From positions 1 through 31,413 of the forward strand of contig JAZDSV010000100.1 in NCBI GenBank assembly GCA_036784855.1: 31,413 bases of DNA, in the 5' to 3' direction. The position numbers and the translations under genes were made by a program. Within the stretch, counting starts at the first letter, position 1. Each line of letters starts with the position of its first letter. Source of the DNA: Aphelidium insulamus (taxonomy: Eukaryota > Aphelidiomycota > Aphelidea > Aphelidiaceae). The notes under the pieces were generated by a model. The model did no database searches and was not told the origin of the DNA. It was given only the letters and a program-made list of their open reading frames with translations. Positions 30,778 to 31,413 of this stretch are shown piece after piece.

Positions 30778-30826
30778 GACAATGTCTAGCTGCATAAATA
30801 TCTACATTATGAACTTCCGAGCTAGA
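30685..30826. repeat. 36-bp direct repeat flanking an AT-rich hairpin
   Basis: Positions 30685-30720 and 30791-30826 are identical over 36 bp (TGCATAAATATCTACATTAT...). Between them, 30715-30729 and 30776-30790 are perfect 15-bp inverted repeats (GCTAGACATTGTCAT), separated by a (TA)n core. The hairpin arm overlaps the end of the left direct repeat. The structure resembles a duplicated insertion site or a small foldback element; no TE family is recognised. Confidence 0.85.
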
Positions 30827-30879
30827 ATATATGTATATGTATATATATATATATCTATATATACAGCGATATGGCCGTC

Positions 30880-31151
30880 TAAGAGCATCTCCACCGCTAG
30901 ATCTATTTCAAACAGACTTTTTGTTGCGGCTTCTGTCAGCATTCAGCGAGTGTGGCAACGACTCTCTTTTATTGTGGCGCATGAGACGGCTATGGCACTG
31001 GCCGCGCGGCAGTCATTGACTCACTTTAATAAACTCCTTCTACATTTACAAAAAAAGCAAATAGAACGGCGCGGTGGAGCAGGTTTTGTTCTATTTTTCT
31101 GTTTGAAATAGAATAGAACAGCAAATAGACCTAGCGGTGGAGATGCTCTAA
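30880..31151. mobile_element. PIF/Harbinger-type MITE with TAA target duplication
   Basis: The element spans 30883-31148 (266 bp). Its 26-bp terminal inverted repeats, 30883-30908 and 31123-31148, differ at one base and start GAGCATCTCCACCGCTAG. TAA is duplicated exactly at both ends (30880-30882 and 31149-31151). A TWA three-base duplication and a GAGCATCTCC-like terminus are hallmarks of PIF/Harbinger (Tourist-like) MITEs. The interior has no transposase frame, so it is non-autonomous. The near-identical ends suggest recent movement. Confidence 0.88.
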
Positions 31152-31169
31152 ATGTCTATGTACAACAGA

Positions 31170-31330
31170 GACCTGCATTCTTACCCATACCCATGGGTTT
31201 ACCCATAACCCACCCATGCCCATGGGTAATGGGTGGGTTATGGGCACAGGATATTTGGAGGGGTGGGTAATGGGTGGGTACAGAGTTTTTGCACACCCAT
31301 GGGTTAAATGCGGGTACTGTACAAATAAGT
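31170..31330. repeat. Palindrome-rich ACCCATGGGT repeat
   Basis: Multiple copies of ACCCATGGGT, ACCCATAACCC and GGGTGGGTAATGGG occur on both strands. A hairpin with perfect 15-bp arms lies at 31202-31216 and 31230-31244 (CCCATAACCCACCCA). Such subterminal palindromes are seen in some hAT-like non-autonomous elements, but I cannot define ends or a target duplication here. Confidence 0.6.
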
Positions 31331-31413
31331 TGATATACTGGCAACAGCCTATTGGTAGGCATTGGATGCAATAGAGTGCAAGGATTGTTTGCCATTTGTT
31401 CCCTTCAGGGATT

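Overview
The window is nuclear DNA of a eukaryote with intron-rich, fairly GC-rich genes separated by AT-rich, microsatellite-laden spacers. Most introns are 43-70 nt GT..AG, often with a CTGAC/CTAAC-like branch site. I infer a flagellated (zoosporic) fungus or a close opisthokont relative. The evidence is an Ssr4-like SWI/SNF subunit and an OCH1/MIPC-synthase-type mannosyltransferase (both typical of fungi) beside IFT122, a ciliary transport protein absent from non-flagellated fungi. The species cannot be named from the sequence.

Layout. 1-3030 is repeat-derived: the 3' end of a Ty1/copia element with its LTR, a decayed P-loop NTPase pseudogene, and an inverted copia reverse-transcriptase remnant. 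From 3076 to 30342 the window is gene-dense: ERCC1 (-), Ssr4-like (+), a tandem CCCH tristetraprolin-type protein (+), TYW3 (-), ornithine decarboxylase (+), tubulin cofactor C (+), an unrecognised four-TM protein (+), AIF (-), a short SPF45/SR140-like protein (+), a golgin-84-like protein (+), an OCH1-type glycosyltransferase (-), the actin-related protein Arp4 (-) and IFT122 (+). From 30343 to the end there is no gene: tetranucleotide repeats, an AT hairpin nested in a 36-bp direct repeat, a 266-bp PIF/Harbinger-type MITE with a TAA target duplication, and a palindrome-rich ACCCATGGGT repeat.

The genes are mostly single-copy housekeeping functions and not one pathway: DNA repair (ERCC1), chromatin remodelling (Ssr4-like, Arp4), mRNA turnover and splicing (CCCH protein, SPF45-like), tRNA wybutosine (TYW3), polyamines (ODC), tubulin folding (TBCC), mitochondrial redox/apoptosis (AIF), Golgi structure and glycosylation (golgin, mannosyltransferase) and cilium transport (IFT122). 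Exon models were built by hand from splice signals and family conservation. All close in frame except ODC (one break) and IFT122 (two possible breaks).

I found no convincing new multi-gene system. The best leads are the SPF45/SR140 mosaic protein, the four-TM orphan, the decayed NTPase gene between retroelement fragments, the reading-frame breaks in conserved genes, the MITE and the 47-bp divergent ERCC1/Ssr4 promoter.
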